32,453 nucleotides of DNA from Oceanisphaera psychrotolerans (GTDB taxonomy: Bacteria > Pseudomonadota > Gammaproteobacteria > Enterobacterales > Aeromonadaceae): assembly GCF_001870485.1 (NCBI RefSeq), contig NZ_MDKE01000027.1, positions 1 through 32,453 on the forward strand. Direction: 5' to 3'. Within the stretch, counting starts at the first letter, position 1; each line of letters starts with the position of its first letter. The position numbers were made by a program, and so were the translations under genes. Under the pieces are notes generated by a model. The model was not told where the DNA came from. It was given only the letters and a program-made list of their open reading frames with translations, and did not search any database. Positions 15,543 to 24,737 of this stretch are shown here, in pieces.

Positions 15543-16535
15543 ATGAAGCAAGCCTATATTGAACGCCAACGCCAGATCCGTTTTGTGAAGGAGTATTTCT
15601 CCGGTCAGCTGGCACAGCAGCTCAATTTGTTGGAAGTACAGGCGCCCATTCTCAGCCGCCTGGGTGACGGCATGCAAGACAACCTGTCCGGCTCCGAAAA
15701 AGCGGTACAGGTGAAGGTCAAGGCCATTCCCGCCGCTTCCTTCGAAGTGGTGCATTCCCTGGCCAAGTGGAAGCGCCACACCCTGGGTCGTTTCGGCTTT
15801 GGGCCGGGTGAAGGCATCTACACCCACATGAAGGCGCTGCGTCCGGATGAAGATCGCCTGAGCCCGATTCACTCGGTCTATGTGGATCAGTGGGACTGGG
15901 AGCAGGTGATGTCGGCGCAGGACCGGGATGCGGATTTCCTGGTCGGCACCGTTAATCGCATTTATGGTGCTATCAAGCGTACCGAGCAGGCCGCCGCTGC
16001 CGAATTTGGCCTGACGCCGTTTCTGCCGGAGCAGATTCAGGTCGTGCATTCCGAAGAGCTGCTGGCCCGTTATCCGGAGCTGGACGCCAAGGGGCGTGAG
16101 CGCGCCATTGCCAAAGAGCTGGGCGCGGTGTTCCTGGTCGGCATCGGCGGCAAACTCAGCCACGGCGACATTCACGATGTGCGAGCGCCGGACTACGACG
16201 ACTGGTCCAGCGCCGGCAAGGACGGTCTGGCCGGCCTGAACGGCGATATTCTGGTGTGGAACCCGGTACTGGAAGACGCCTTCGAGATTTCCTCCATGGG
16301 CATTCGGGTCGACCAGGAGGCACTGCGCCGCCAGCTGGCGCTGACCGGTCACGAAGACCGCGCCGCTCAGGAATGGCACCAGGCCCTGCTGGCCGGAGAG
16401 TTGCCCCAGACCATAGGTGGCGGCATCGGCCAGTCTCGGCTCGCCATGCTGTTGCTGCAACTGTCCCATATCGGTCAGGTGCAGTGCGGGGTGTGGCCGG
16501 CCGAGTTGAGCGAGTCGATCGAGGGTCTGCTGTAA
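15543..16535 (+). CDS. asnA: Aspartate-ammonia ligase (asparagine synthetase A)
   Basis: This cytoplasmic enzyme makes asparagine from aspartate, ammonia and ATP, giving AMP and pyrophosphate. The 330-residue length equals that of the E. coli enzyme. It belongs to the class II aminoacyl-tRNA synthetase fold. Conserved stretches include [21 protein letters not shown] near 28-48, [29 protein letters not shown] and the C-terminal [18 protein letters not shown] eight bases before the ATG supports the start over an upstream GTG at 15534. It is divergent from its regulator asnC. Confidence 0.96.
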   Translation: MKQAYIERQRQIRFVKEYFSGQLAQQLNLLEVQAPILSRLGDGMQDNLSGSEKAVQVKVKAIPAASFEVVHSLAKWKRHTLGRFGFGPGEGIYTHMKALRPDEDRLSPIHSVYVDQWDWEQVMSAQDRDADFLVGTVNRIYGAIKRTEQAAAAEFGLTPFLPEQIQVVHSEELLARYPELDAKGRERAIAKELGAVFLVGIGGKLSHGDIHDVRAPDYDDWSSAGKDGLAGLNGDILVWNPVLEDAFEISSMGIRVDQEALRRQLALTGHEDRAAQEWHQALLAGELPQTIGGGIGQSRLAMLLLQLSHIGQVQCGVWPAELSESIEGLL

Positions 16536-16560
16536 TCGGCGGCGCAGAGAGCATAAAAAA

Positions 16561-16582
16561 ACGGGAACCTCAGGGTTCCCGT
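16561..16582. terminator. Intrinsic terminator between asnA and the CBS gene
   Basis: ACGGGAACC (16561-16569) pairs with GGTTCCCGT (16574-16582) around TCAG. A run of seven A bases immediately before it becomes a T-run on the minus strand, so it is a strong intrinsic terminator for the CBS-domain gene and a weaker stop for convergent asnA. Confidence 0.8.
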
Positions 16583-16607
16583 TCTGCATTCCGGATCCGG
16601 CCGTGTA

Positions 16608-17015
16608 TCAGTAGTTGATGGAGCAGCTCTGCAACTGCTTGTTGAGGAACAACATCACCTGATGCCGGGTCACGATACCGACTACCTTGGTGTCTTCCAC
16701 CACCGGATAGAGCTTGGGTTTGGCACCGCCCATGATACGAGCCAGTTCGAAGACATCGTCCTCGGGGGTGACCGTCAGGGGATCCTTGCGCATCAAATCA
16801 TTGACCGTAACCCGGTTATCGCAGTGGTAACTGGCGTTGATCAACTTGGGAATACAGTCCTGTTCGGAAAGAAAGCCGATAATATGCCGCTGTGCATCCA
16901 CCACCGGCAGGCCACTCAGTCCGGACTCCAGCATTCTGTCCAGCGCACTCGTGATGGACATGTCGGCCCTCAGCATCGGCAGGCTGTGCCGCATGATTTC
17001 GCTTACTGTTGCCAT
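16608..17015 (-). CDS. CBS-domain pair protein
   Basis: A small soluble 135-residue protein consisting of two CBS domains (about 8-58 and 72-125), which together usually bind adenine nucleotides and act as energy or ligand sensors. VSEIMRHSLPML opens the first, with SGLPVVDAQRHIIGFLSEQD; VNDLMRKDPLTVTPEDDV opens the second, with KLYPVVEDTKVVGIVTRHQVM. No catalytic or transport domain is attached. The ATG at 17015 has AAGGAG at good spacing; an ATG six bases upstream is too close to it. The target is unknown. A perfect palindrome lies 38 bases before the start. Confidence 0.85.
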   Translation of the reverse strand: MATVSEIMRHSLPMLRADMSITSALDRMLESGLSGLPVVDAQRHIIGFLSEQDCIPKLINASYHCDNRVTVNDLMRKDPLTVTPEDDVFELARIMGGAKPKLYPVVEDTKVVGIVTRHQVMLFLNKQLQSCSINY

Positions 17016-17052
17016 CGCCATTCTCCTTGCATGCCTGATAAACCGAGTGTGG

Positions 17053-17069
17053 CATCGTTCCGAACGATG
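17053..17069. promoter_or_regulatory. Perfect 17-bp palindrome in the CBS-gene promoter region
   Basis: CATCGTTC (17053-17060) and GAACGATG (17062-17069) are exact complements around a single base. On the minus strand it falls between a possible -35 TTGGAT (17075-17070) and a poor -10 CACACT (17051-17046), so it may be an operator for an unidentified regulator. Confidence 0.45.
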
Positions 17070-17253
17070 ATCCAATCGGTACCGCCTGCACCATTGATAG
17101 TCAGCGCCTCGACTCTTTATCAGCATAGCGTAGTTACATGGCAGCGGCGGGGTCACGCGGTTGCGAAACCGGGGCAGGCCGGCGCGGGTTTGCGGGTGCA
17201 GCGCGCCAAGGTAACCGTTTTTTATTTCCGTAGTCTGCGTGGGGGAGCATTTT

Positions 17254-17262
17254 TGTTATCCT
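17254..17262 (+). promoter_or_regulatory. Possible extended -10 promoter of glrK
   Basis: TG-T-TATCCT at 17254-17262 looks like an extended -10 element; no good -35 precedes it. It is 24 bases before the glrK ATG. Confidence 0.3.
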
Positions 17263-17285
17263 GCCATGCCGATAATCGAGTGAGT

Positions 17286-18737
17286 ATGTGGATGATGTCT
17301 GATACTGCGGTCAGGGGATTTGCTCCTCGTTCTTTGCTGCGACTGGTGTTGATTGCCTTTACCCTGGTATTGCTGCCGCTGATCCTGCTGGTCATCCAGA
17401 ATGGCCGCAGCCTGGAGCGCGTCAACCTGCTGGCCCAGGATGGGATAGCAAGCGCGGTCATCGATACCCGGCGGGCGTCGGACATGAACGATCTGGCGCT
17501 CGAAATGGAGCGAGCCATCCGCCGCTATGCGGTATTGGGGGATCCGGAATTGCGCCAGTCCTATCTGCGGCTACTGGAGCGTTATCGGCTGGAGCTGGAT
17601 CAGTTGTTGCTGGGCATCGAGGGGGGCACCCTGGGTACCTCGTTGCAGCATCAGCTGGTGTATCTGGTGGATCTGGCCCAGGCCAGCGGTGAGCAAATTC
17701 GCGATCGGGTGGTGATGTTCAATGCCTTCAACAGCGCCACCCTGGCGCTGGATCAGCTCACCCGGGCGCAGATTGACGGGCGCATTCAACAGGTGCGGGC
17801 ACACGTCACCCAGGTGCGGCAACAACTGTGGATGCTGAGTGCCGCCCTGGGGGGAGCCAGTCTGCTGCTGGTGCTGCTGTTTACCTACCTCATCATTCGT
17901 CCGGTGCGCCAGCTGGAACGAAGTATTCTTAGTTTGGGGGCCGGGGTCGAGCCGGAAGAAAAGCCGGTGAGGGGGCCGGCGGAGCTGGTGGCACTGGGCG
18001 ACAAATTGCAGTGGCTGCACCAGCGGTTGCGCGAGCTGGAAGCGCAGAAGCTGCAGTTCTTGCGTCATCTTTCCCACGAACTGAAAACCCCGCTGGCAAG
18101 TCTGCGGGAGGGGGCCGACCTGTTGCTGGAGCGGCTGACCGGGCCGCTGACTGCCGAGCAGGAAGAAATCTGCGAGCTGCTGGTGCATAACAGCTTCCGC
18201 CTGCAGGGGCTGATTGAGCAACTGCTCGATTACAACCGGATTCAGCAGGTGCAGGTCTATCAGGAGCCGGTGGCGGTGCTGCCGCTATTGGAGCAGAGCC
18301 TGGAGGCCCATCGGCTGACCATCGAGAACAAGGCGCTGCGGGTCAGCATGGCGCTGGATGATACATGCCCGCTGGCGGACGGGCATCGACTGAAGCTGGT
18401 ATTGGATAACCTGATCTCCAATGCGGTCAACTACGCCGATGCCGGCGGCGAGCTGCGGGTGGAGGCCCGGGTCGAGGCGGAAGATTATGTGCTGACGGTG
18501 GCCAACACCGGCCAGCCGATACCGGAGCAGGACAGAGAGCGCATCTTCGAACCCTTCGTGCAGGGCAGCCAGATACGCAAGGGCGTGCTGAAAGGTTCCG
18601 GTATCGGGCTGAGTATCGCGCGGGAGGCCGCAGCCAGCATGGGCGGGCGGCTGATATTGAATACATCCATGGCAGAGCTGGTCTGTTTTGAACTGAGCCT
18701 GCCCACAAACAAAAACCAAGGAACAAGACATGACTAG
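17286..18737 (+). CDS. glrK: Sensor histidine kinase GlrK (QseE)
   Basis: The membrane kinase of the GlrK/GlrR envelope-stress two-component system. The 483-residue protein has TM1 at about 17-37, a helical periplasmic domain to about 182, TM2 at about 183-204, then HAMP. The phosphoacceptor is His264 in RHLSHELKTPLASLREGADLL, the N-box is NLISNAVNY (375-383), VANTGQPI follows and GSGIGLSIA is at 437-445. The HELKTPLASLREG box is typical of this family. The ATG at 17286 is used; ATGs at 17292 and 17295 are alternatives, and the ribosome site is weak. Its end overlaps the lipoprotein gene by 8 bases, giving the conserved order glrK-qseG-glrR. Confidence 0.9.
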   Translation: MWMMSDTAVRGFAPRSLLRLVLIAFTLVLLPLILLVIQNGRSLERVNLLAQDGIASAVIDTRRASDMNDLALEMERAIRRYAVLGDPELRQSYLRLLERYRLELDQLLLGIEGGTLGTSLQHQLVYLVDLAQASGEQIRDRVVMFNAFNSATLALDQLTRAQIDGRIQQVRAHVTQVRQQLWMLSAALGGASLLLVLLFTYLIIRPVRQLERSILSLGAGVEPEEKPVRGPAELVALGDKLQWLHQRLRELEAQKLQFLRHLSHELKTPLASLREGADLLLERLTGPLTAEQEEICELLVHNSFRLQGLIEQLLDYNRIQQVQVYQEPVAVLPLLEQSLEAHRLTIENKALRVSMALDDTCPLADGHRLKLVLDNLISNAVNYADAGGELRVEARVEAEDYVLTVANTGQPIPEQDRERIFEPFVQGSQIRKGVLKGSGIGLSIAREAAASMGGRLILNTSMAELVCFELSLPTNKNQGTRHD

Positions 18738-19218
18738 ATCCTGGTATTGCGGTGTGCTGGCATTGATGTTGTCCGGCTGCTCATTGCCTTTTTCGTTGCC
18801 TTATCAGCAGCAACCCGAACCAATCTGGAGTCCGGCATCCGACAATCAGGAGTTGAATGACTGGTTGCAGCTGGCCGGCGAGGTAACGCACAGCAGCGAT
18901 GCGGAGCGCCAGCAGCAGCTGCTGCGCTGGCAGAGCATGCCCGCCGGCAACGAGCTGAAACTGGCGTTATGGCTCAGCCATCCGCGGGCCAGCAACAGTC
19001 AGCGCCAGCAGGCCCAGCAGCTATTCAAACAACATCTGCCGGCGGTGAATACCCGGGTGCAGCAGTTCTTCGGGGTTTATCAGCGTTATAATCAGGAACT
19101 GCTGGCGCTTAATCGGCAACTGGCGGATCGGCAGCAACAGATCGATACCCTGACCCGCAAACTGAACGAGCTGGCCAGCATCGATCAACAGATCAACGAA
19201 CGTAAATTTCGAGAGTAG
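18730..19218 (+). CDS. qseG: QseG-like outer-membrane lipoprotein
   Basis: A 162-residue lipoprotein with a short signal peptide and lipobox LSGC (lipid-carrying Cys17). The mature part is Gln-rich and helical, ending in a coiled-coil-like segment (RQLADRQQQIDTLTRKLNELA near 131-151). In E. coli the protein at this position contacts the GlrK sensor domain and promotes its activity. Sequence identity to QseG is hard to judge by eye; the name rests mostly on position and architecture. AAGGA precedes the ATG, and the gene overlaps glrK and is followed after five bases by glrR. Confidence 0.78.
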   Translation: MTRSWYCGVLALMLSGCSLPFSLPYQQQPEPIWSPASDNQELNDWLQLAGEVTHSSDAERQQQLLRWQSMPAGNELKLALWLSHPRASNSQRQQAQQLFKQHLPAVNTRVQQFFGVYQRYNQELLALNRQLADRQQQIDTLTRKLNELASIDQQINERKFRE

Positions 19219-19223
19219 ACACC

Positions 19224-20567
19224 ATGAAGCGTAAAGCCAGAATACTGCTGGTGGACGATGATGTCAGCCTGCTGAAGTTGCTGGGACTGCGGCTGAAAAG
19301 CGAAGGCTTCGAGGTGAATACTGCCGCCAGCGGTGCCGAGGCGCTGGAATGGCTGGAGCAGGAAAGGCCGGATCTGGTGTTGAGCGATCTGCGCATGGAT
19401 GGCATGGATGGCCTGGCGCTGTTCGACCGGATTCAGCGTCAGCATGTGGGCCTGCCGGTGGTGATCATGACTGCTCACGGCTCCATTACCGATGCGGTCA
19501 CCGCCACTCGTTCCGGTGTCTTCGGTTTTCTGACCAAACCCATCGACAAGGAAGCCTTGCGTCAAACCATCAACGAGGCCCTGTCGGTGTCGCTGCCGGC
19601 GATGGAAAATGACTGGCAACACAGGATCATGACCCGCAGCCCGGTCATGGTGGCGTTACTGGAGCAGGCCCGGCGCATGGCTCCGCTGGATATCAGCGTG
19701 ATGCTGACCGGACCTTCCGGCTCGGGCAAGGCATTGATGGCCGAGGCGCTGCACGATGCCAGTCCGCGGCGGGATTATCCCTTTATTGTGCTCAATTGCG
19801 GCGCCATGACCGAGCAACTGCTGGAGTCGGAGCTGTTCGGCCATGTCAAAGGCGCCTTTGCCGGTGCGGTGTCCGACCATCCGGGGGTCTTTCTCGCCGC
19901 CCAGGGCGGGACCCTGCTGCTGGAAGATGTCGGCGAGCTGCCGCCGTCGCTGCAGATAAAACTGCGGCGGGCGCTGGAACAGCAGCAGGTGCGCCCGCTG
20001 GGGGCTACCCGCAGCATCAAGACCGATGTGCGGGTGCTGTCTTCTACCAACCGGGATCTGGTTTCCGCCATGGAACGGGGCGACTTCAGGGAAGATCTGT
20101 TTTATCGCCTCAACGTGGTGAACCTGAACCTGCCGTCATTGCAGCAACGACCCGAAGATATTCCGCTGCTGGCCCGTCATGCGCTGGAGCAGCTCCGGCA
20201 GCGCCAGTCTACCCAAGTGACCGGTTTTTCCCCCGAGGCGCTGTCGATGCTGGCGGCGGCCAGCTGGCCGGGTAATGTGCGGCAATTGCTGAATGTGGTG
20301 GAGCAGGCGGTGGCACTGGCGTCGGCGCCGGTAATAGGCCCGCAACTGCTCGAAGGCATATTGTCGGACAGTGGGGAGCTGTTTCCGACCTTCAACGAGG
20401 CCCGGGCCGAGTTCGAACGCCTGTATCTGCACAAGATACTGCGCATGACCGAGGGCAACGTCAGCCAGGCGGCGGGGCTGGCCGGGCGTAACCGAACCGA
20501 CTTTTACAAGCTGCTGAACCGGCACGGCATCGAGGCCGGCACCTACAAGGAAAAAGGCAAGGGGTGA
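19224..20567 (+). CDS. glrR: Response regulator GlrR (QseF) with altered AAA+ motifs
   Basis: The 447-residue regulator of the GlrK system. A receiver domain (Asp12, phosphoacceptor Asp55, Thr83, Lys105) is followed by an AAA+ sigma54-activator domain (about 135-365) and a Fis-type HTH ([21 protein letters not shown], 411-431). Overall it follows E. coli GlrR closely. Key AAA+ motifs differ: Walker A is GPSGSGKA (163-170) rather than GESGTGKE-like, the sigma54-contacting GAFTGA is GAFAGA (210-215), and Walker B has Glu234-Asp235 where Asp-Glu is normal. Arginines 289 and 295 (FREDLFYRL) are kept. It may have lost sigma54 activation while still binding DNA, or have adapted another mechanism. 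The start follows GAGAG at suitable spacing. Confidence 0.9.
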   Translation: MKRKARILLVDDDVSLLKLLGLRLKSEGFEVNTAASGAEALEWLEQERPDLVLSDLRMDGMDGLALFDRIQRQHVGLPVVIMTAHGSITDAVTATRSGVFGFLTKPIDKEALRQTINEALSVSLPAMENDWQHRIMTRSPVMVALLEQARRMAPLDISVMLTGPSGSGKALMAEALHDASPRRDYPFIVLNCGAMTEQLLESELFGHVKGAFAGAVSDHPGVFLAAQGGTLLLEDVGELPPSLQIKLRRALEQQQVRPLGATRSIKTDVRVLSSTNRDLVSAMERGDFREDLFYRLNVVNLNLPSLQQRPEDIPLLARHALEQLRQRQSTQVTGFSPEALSMLAAASWPGNVRQLLNVVEQAVALASAPVIGPQLLEGILSDSGELFPTFNEARAEFERLYLHKILRMTEGNVSQAAGLAGRNRTDFYKLLNRHGIEAGTYKEKGKG

Positions 20568-20593
20568 AATTTTTCCCCGCGGATGGCGCTCTT

Positions 20594-20620
20594 TGTATGC
20601 AACCAGCTGTATGCAACCAG
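20594..20620 (+). repeat. Tandem 13-bp direct repeat before msrP
   Basis: TGTATGCAACCAG occurs at 20594-20606 and again at 20608-20620, one base apart, between the glrR stop and msrP. It may be a simple duplication or a pair of regulator sites. Confidence 0.55.
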
Positions 20621-20640
20621 ATAATCACCACGGACCCATC

Positions 20641-21666
20641 ATGCGGATACACAACAAGAAAAAATCAGAACTGAGTGAAAACCAGGTAACCCCGGAGCCG
20701 ATTTACCGCCAGCGCCGGCAGATTCTGCGGGGGCTCGGCCTGGGTCTGGGTGCGGCGGCACTGAGCGGCCCGGCCAGTGCCGGTTTGCTCGACTCCCTGC
20801 TGGGGAACAAGGAGCCCGCGCCCGCCACCGGCGCGGCCACCACCACGCCCCTGACCTTCGCACGCCCCGACGCCTATCAGGTTTCCATACCGCAAACGGC
20901 CGAACGGGTGGCTACCAGCTATAACAACTTCTACGAGTTCGGCACCGACAAGTCGGATCCGGCCCGTTATGCCCAGCAGTTCAAGACCCGACCCTGGACC
21001 CTGACCATTTCCGGGGAAGTGGACAAGCCCCAGACCCTGGATGTGTGGGCATGGCTGGAAAAGCAGCGACTCGAAGAACGCATTTATCGCCACCGCTGTG
21101 TCGAAGCCTGGTCCATGGTCATCCCCTGGCTGGGGGTTCCCCTGGCGGACATCATCAAGGCGGCCGGTCCTACCTCCAGGGCCAGATACGTGGCCTTTGA
21201 AACCCTCTACGATCCGGAGCAGATGCGCGGTCAGGCCTCCCGTTTTACCGGCGGCGGCATCGACTATCCCTATGTGGAAGGACTGCGGCTGGACGAAGCC
21301 ATGCATCCGCTGGCGTTGCTGACGGTAGGCATGTACGGCAAGACGCTGCCACCCCAGAACGGCGCGCCGATAAGGCTGGTGGTGCCCTGGAAGTACGGCT
21401 TCAAGGGCATCAAGTCCATCGTCCGCATCCACCTGACCGACAAGCAGCCACCCACTACCTGGAACCAGCTGGCTGCCAACGAATATGGCTTTTACGCCAA
21501 CGTCAATCCAGAGGTGGATCATCCCCGCTGGAGCCAGGCCAGCGAACGGGTGCTGGCCGAAGGGGGACTGTTTGGCAGCGAACGGCAGCCGACGCTGATG
21601 TTCAACGGCTATGAAGACGAAGTAGCGAGCCTCTACCGGGGGATGGATCTGAGGAAGTTCTACTGA
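20641..21666 (+). CDS. msrP: Protein-methionine-sulfoxide reductase catalytic subunit
   Basis: A periplasmic molybdopterin enzyme (formerly YedY) that repairs oxidised methionine in envelope proteins, receiving electrons from MsrQ. The 341-residue protein has a Tat-type signal with twin arginine at 25-26 ([17 protein letters not shown]) and cleavage near ASA at 45-47. Cys153 in [10 protein letters not shown] is the molybdenum ligand. [19 protein letters not shown] and [14 protein letters not shown] are family stretches. A GGA-like sequence precedes the ATG weakly; other in-frame starts would place sequence ahead of the signal. It overlaps msrQ by one base. Confidence 0.93.
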   Translation: MRIHNKKKSELSENQVTPEPIYRQRRQILRGLGLGLGAAALSGPASAGLLDSLLGNKEPAPATGAATTTPLTFARPDAYQVSIPQTAERVATSYNNFYEFGTDKSDPARYAQQFKTRPWTLTISGEVDKPQTLDVWAWLEKQRLEERIYRHRCVEAWSMVIPWLGVPLADIIKAAGPTSRARYVAFETLYDPEQMRGQASRFTGGGIDYPYVEGLRLDEAMHPLALLTVGMYGKTLPPQNGAPIRLVVPWKYGFKGIKSIVRIHLTDKQPPTTWNQLAANEYGFYANVNPEVDHPRWSQASERVLAEGGLFGSERQPTLMFNGYEDEVASLYRGMDLRKFY

Positions 21667-22289
21667 TGAGGCTGTCTCCCAAGGGGGTAACCGGGCTGAA
21701 GGCACTGCTGCATGTGGCGGCGGTGCTGCCGCTGCTGTGGCTGCCCTGGGCCTTTGAAACGGGGCGTTTCAGCGCCGATCCCGTTCCCGAGCTGCTGCAG
21801 TATCTCGGCGACTGGGCGCTGCGGCTGTTGCTGCTGACGCTTTGTATCTCGCCGCTGGCCAAAAAGCTGAAAAGCGGGGCCCTGATCAAGGTGCGCAGAC
21901 TGCTGGGACTCTGGGTCTTCGCCTATGCCAGCCTGCACCTGCTGGTGTGGCTGCTGCTCGACCTGCAGCTGGCCTGGGGCCAGATTGGCTCTGAGATCGT
22001 CAAGCGCGGTTTTATTACCCTGGGCATGGTGTCCTGGGTGCTGCTGCTGTTGCTGGCGGTCACCTCTACCCGCGGCTGGCAGCGACGGCTCGGACCCCGC
22101 TGGCAGCGACTGCACAATTGGGTGTACCTGGTCGCCCTGCTGATACCGATACATTTCTGGTGGGCGGTCAAGTCCGGCTGGATTGAGCCGGTCATCTATC
22201 TGGCGCTCAGCCTGGGCCTGCTGGGGTGGCGACGGGACAAGCTGAGCCGCTGGTGGCGAACCAGAACGCAAGCGAGGAGTGCGAGATAA
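21666..22289 (+). CDS. msrQ: Heme-binding membrane subunit MsrQ
   Basis: The inner-membrane cytochrome (formerly YedZ) that passes electrons from the quinone or flavin pool to MsrP. The 207-residue protein has about six membrane spans. Candidate heme-ligand histidines are His91 (YASLHLLVW), His149 (RLHNWVYL) and His162 (PIHFWWAV), as in the ferric-reductase-like family. KLKSGALIKVRRLLGLW is conserved. Its ATG overlaps the msrP stop codon (TGATG), so the pair is translationally coupled. Confidence 0.92.
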   Translation: MRLSPKGVTGLKALLHVAAVLPLLWLPWAFETGRFSADPVPELLQYLGDWALRLLLLTLCISPLAKKLKSGALIKVRRLLGLWVFAYASLHLLVWLLLDLQLAWGQIGSEIVKRGFITLGMVSWVLLLLLAVTSTRGWQRRLGPRWQRLHNWVYLVALLIPIHFWWAVKSGWIEPVIYLALSLGLLGWRRDKLSRWWRTRTQARSAR

Positions 22290-22387
22290 GCGGTGAAGAG
22301 AGAGGGGAGGGCGTCCGCTCCACCCCTCACATCTTGACGGGCTTTAGGCTACACTGGCGGCCTTTCAGACAAGCTGCGGAGTATTGA

Positions 22388-22849
22388 ATGGACAACCGGT
22401 TATGGTCATTGTGTTTTCTCGACGAGGGCGTGGCGCTGTCGGTGATCAGCCGCAAAGAAACCCGTTGCCAGTGGCTGAGCGATGAAGATCAGGCCCGGCA
22501 TTATCTGCTCAATGAATACCTGCAACACGTGGCCGAACTGGGTGAGCTGGACGAACAGCAGACCCTGGTGGCCCGGGAGCGATTCGAGTTGCTGATGGAG
22601 CAGTATCCGGAGCCGGAAACCCTGGTGGAGTATCTCAACGATCTCACCAGCGGTCTGACTCGCATCCTCTGGTTTGGTCCGCTTTCTGCGCTGGCCGAAG
22701 ACTACAGCGATTTTGCCCTGGCACTGCGTGCCTATTACTGGGAAGAATACGGCGAAGACGACGAAGACCCCGCCACCCCGGTAGCGGAAGACGACTGGAT
22801 CTATCTGGTGGAAGCCATGGACGATTTTCTGCTGCAGGACGATTATTGA
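22388..22849 (+). CDS. Acidic protein of unknown function
   Basis: I do not recognise this 153-residue protein. It has no signal peptide or membrane segment and is strongly acidic, especially at the end (EEYGEDDEDP near 118-127, then AEDDW and the terminal DDFLLQDDY). Secondary structure appears helical throughout. GGAG seven bases before the ATG and codon use like the neighbours support a real gene. It precedes topB by 67 bases in the same direction, but the LexA-like box between them suggests topB has its own promoter. A nucleic-acid mimic or protein-binding role is possible but unsupported. Confidence 0.75.
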   Translation: MDNRLWSLCFLDEGVALSVISRKETRCQWLSDEDQARHYLLNEYLQHVAELGELDEQQTLVARERFELLMEQYPEPETLVEYLNDLTSGLTRILWFGPLSALAEDYSDFALALRAYYWEEYGEDDEDPATPVAEDDWIYLVEAMDDFLLQDDY

Positions 22850-22872
22850 AGTCGGCTCCGGGCTGCTTTAAC

Positions 22873-22888
22873 CTGTATTCATATACAG
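22873..22888 (+). promoter_or_regulatory. LexA (SOS) box upstream of topB
   Basis: CTGTATTCATATACAG matches the CTGT-N8-ACAG form of the gammaproteobacterial LexA operator, with an AT-rich centre containing one C. It ends 28 bases before the topB ATG. A possible promoter lies just upstream (TTGAAG at 22846-22851 with a weak -10 near 22869), so LexA binding there could block topB transcription. Confidence 0.65.
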
Positions 22889-22916
22889 TCACCATGTGCA
22901 GCCATCCGCGCCCCCT

Positions 22917-24737
22917 ATGATCCTTTATATCGCCGAAAAACCCAGTCTGGGCCGCGCCCTGGCCGAAGTGTTGCCCAGGCCCCATCAAAAGGGGGATGGT
23001 TTTATTCGTGTCGGCAACGGCGACGTGGTCAGCTGGTGCATCGGCCACCTGCTGGAGCAGGCCCAGCCCGACGCCTATGATCCGGCGTTCAGGCAATGGC
23101 GGCTGGAGCATCTGCCGATCATCCCCCGCGAGTGGAAGCTCGAAGCCAGGTCCAAGACCCGCAGCCAGCTGACGGTGCTGAAAAAATTGCTGAAGCAAGC
23201 AGACGACATCGTTCATGTGGGCGATCCGGACCGCGAGGGCCAGCTGCTGGTCGACGAGGTGATCAGCTTTTGCGGCGTCTCCGCCACCCGGCGGGAAAAG
23301 GTGCAACGTTGTCTGATCAGCGACCTCAACCCGGCTGCGGTCAAGAAGGCGCTGGCGGCGCTGCGTCCCAACCGGGAGTTTGTTCCGCTGTCGGTGTCGG
23401 CGCTGGCCCGCTCCCGGGCCGACTGGCTCTATGGCATCAACATGAGCCGGCTCTGTACCATCCAGGGCCAGAAAATGGGCTACCAGGGGGTGCTGTCGGT
23501 CGGGCGGGTGCAGACTCCGCTGCTGGGGCTGGTGGTGCGCCGGGATCAGGAAATCGAATCCTTCATCGCCAGGCCCTATTACGAGGTGCTGGCGCTGTTG
23601 CAGACCGAGGCTGGCGAGCGGTTCAAGGCCAAATGGCAACCCAGCGAAGCCTGCCAGCCCTGGCAGGATGAGGAGGGACGGGTGCTTTCCCGGCGGTTGG
23701 CGGAAAACGTTATCCAAAGGATTCAGGGCCAGCCGGGGCGAGTGGTCGGGGCCGAACGCAAGCAGCATCGGCAGGCGCCGCCCCTGCCTTACAATCTGTC
23801 GACGTTGCAGATTGATGCCGCCCGTCGTTTCGGACTCAGTGCCAAGCAGGTGCTGGATACCTGTCAGACCCTGTATGAACGGCACAAGCTGATCACCTAT
23901 CCCCGTTCCGATTGCCGTTACCTGCCCGAAGATCACTTTCATCAGGCGGCGGCGGTCACCGAGGCCCTGGCGCGCACCAGTCCGGAACTGGCACCGGCGG
24001 TGGCCGAAGCCGATCTGACGCTGCGCAGCAAGGCATGGAACGGCAAGAAAGTCGACGCGCACCATGCCATCATCCCCACCGCCCGGGCGATGGACGGCGG
24101 CAAGCTGTCCGGGCCCGAGCAGAACCTGTATCAGTTGATTGCCCGTCAGTATCTGGCCCAGTTCTACCCGCCCTGGGAATATGCCGACAAGCAACTGGAT
24201 GTCGATATAGCCGGTGGCCGTTTTGTAGCCAGGGCGCGGCAGCAGGTGAAACCGGGCTGGAAAGTCCTGTTTGCTCGGTCGGACAAGAAAGCAGACGAAG
24301 ACCCCGAATTACAACCGACGCTGCCCGAGCTGAAGCCGGGGGATCCGCTGTTGTGTCTCGAAGGAGAATTACTCGATAAACTGACCCAGCCGCCCAAGCA
24401 TTTTACCGATGCCACCCTGCTGGCGGCGATGACCAACATCGCCCGCTATGTCACCGACGCCGAGCTCAGGAAAATCCTGCGCGACACCGATGGCCTGGGC
24501 ACGGAGGCGACCCGGGCCGGTATTATCGAGCTGTTGTTCAGTCGCCAGTTTTTAAGACGCGAAGGCAAGCAGATCCGGGCAACCGAGGCGGGCCGCAAGC
24601 TCATTGCCAGCCTGCCCGAATCGGCCACTACCCCGGACATGACCGCCCGCTGGGAGGCGGTCCTCGATGCCATCAGCCGCAAGCAGGCCGGCTATCAGGG
24701 CTTTATGGCCGAGCTGGAGGCTCGTTACCCGGGTTGA
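22917..24737 (+). CDS. topB: DNA topoisomerase III, C-terminally shortened
   Basis: A type IA topoisomerase that cuts one strand to decatenate and resolve recombination or replication intermediates. The protein has 606 residues; the E. coli enzyme has 653. The Toprim domain has [19 protein letters not shown] at 1-19 and [12 protein letters not shown] at 103-114. The catalytic tyrosine is Tyr328 in [14 protein letters not shown], the same number as in E. coli. [20 protein letters not shown] and [16 protein letters not shown] complete the core, so strand passage should be possible. The protein ends at ARYPG before the usual basic tail, which appears in other frames downstream. The ATG at 22917 is the first residue of the conserved Toprim start. 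LexA control is likely. Confidence 0.92.
   Translation: MILYIAEKPSLGRALAEVLPRPHQKGDGFIRVGNGDVVSWCIGHLLEQAQPDAYDPAFRQWRLEHLPIIPREWKLEARSKTRSQLTVLKKLLKQADDIVHVGDPDREGQLLVDEVISFCGVSATRREKVQRCLISDLNPAAVKKALAALRPNREFVPLSVSALARSRADWLYGINMSRLCTIQGQKMGYQGVLSVGRVQTPLLGLVVRRDQEIESFIARPYYEVLALLQTEAGERFKAKWQPSEACQPWQDEEGRVLSRRLAENVIQRIQGQPGRVVGAERKQHRQAPPLPYNLSTLQIDAARRFGLSAKQVLDTCQTLYERHKLITYPRSDCRYLPEDHFHQAAAVTEALARTSPELAPAVAEADLTLRSKAWNGKKVDAHHAIIPTARAMDGGKLSGPEQNLYQLIARQYLAQFYPPWEYADKQLDVDIAGGRFVARARQQVKPGWKVLFARSDKKADEDPELQPTLPELKPGDPLLCLEGELLDKLTQPPKHFTDATLLAAMTNIARYVTDAELRKILRDTDGLGTEATRAGIIELLFSRQFLRREGKQIRATEAGRKLIASLPESATTPDMTARWEAVLDAISRKQAGYQGFMAELEARYPG

Noticed and set aside
17151..17164. 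Sigma54-like element GGTCACGCGGTTGC before glrK
   Set aside because: GG and TTGC have the right spacing, but the CACG part of the consensus does not match, so it is no better than chance in GC-rich DNA.
17016..17285. GlmY small RNA, which lies before glrK in E. coli
   Set aside because: No GlmY-like sequence, no terminator of the right size and no convincing promoter were found in this 270-base gap.
16662..17285. Long N-terminal extension of glrK running back into the CBS gene
   Set aside because: It is antisense to the CBS gene, and the true start with the first membrane segment is at 17286.
22334..22355. Promoter TTGACG/TACACT before the acidic protein
   Set aside because: The spacing is only about ten bases, too short for a sigma70 promoter.
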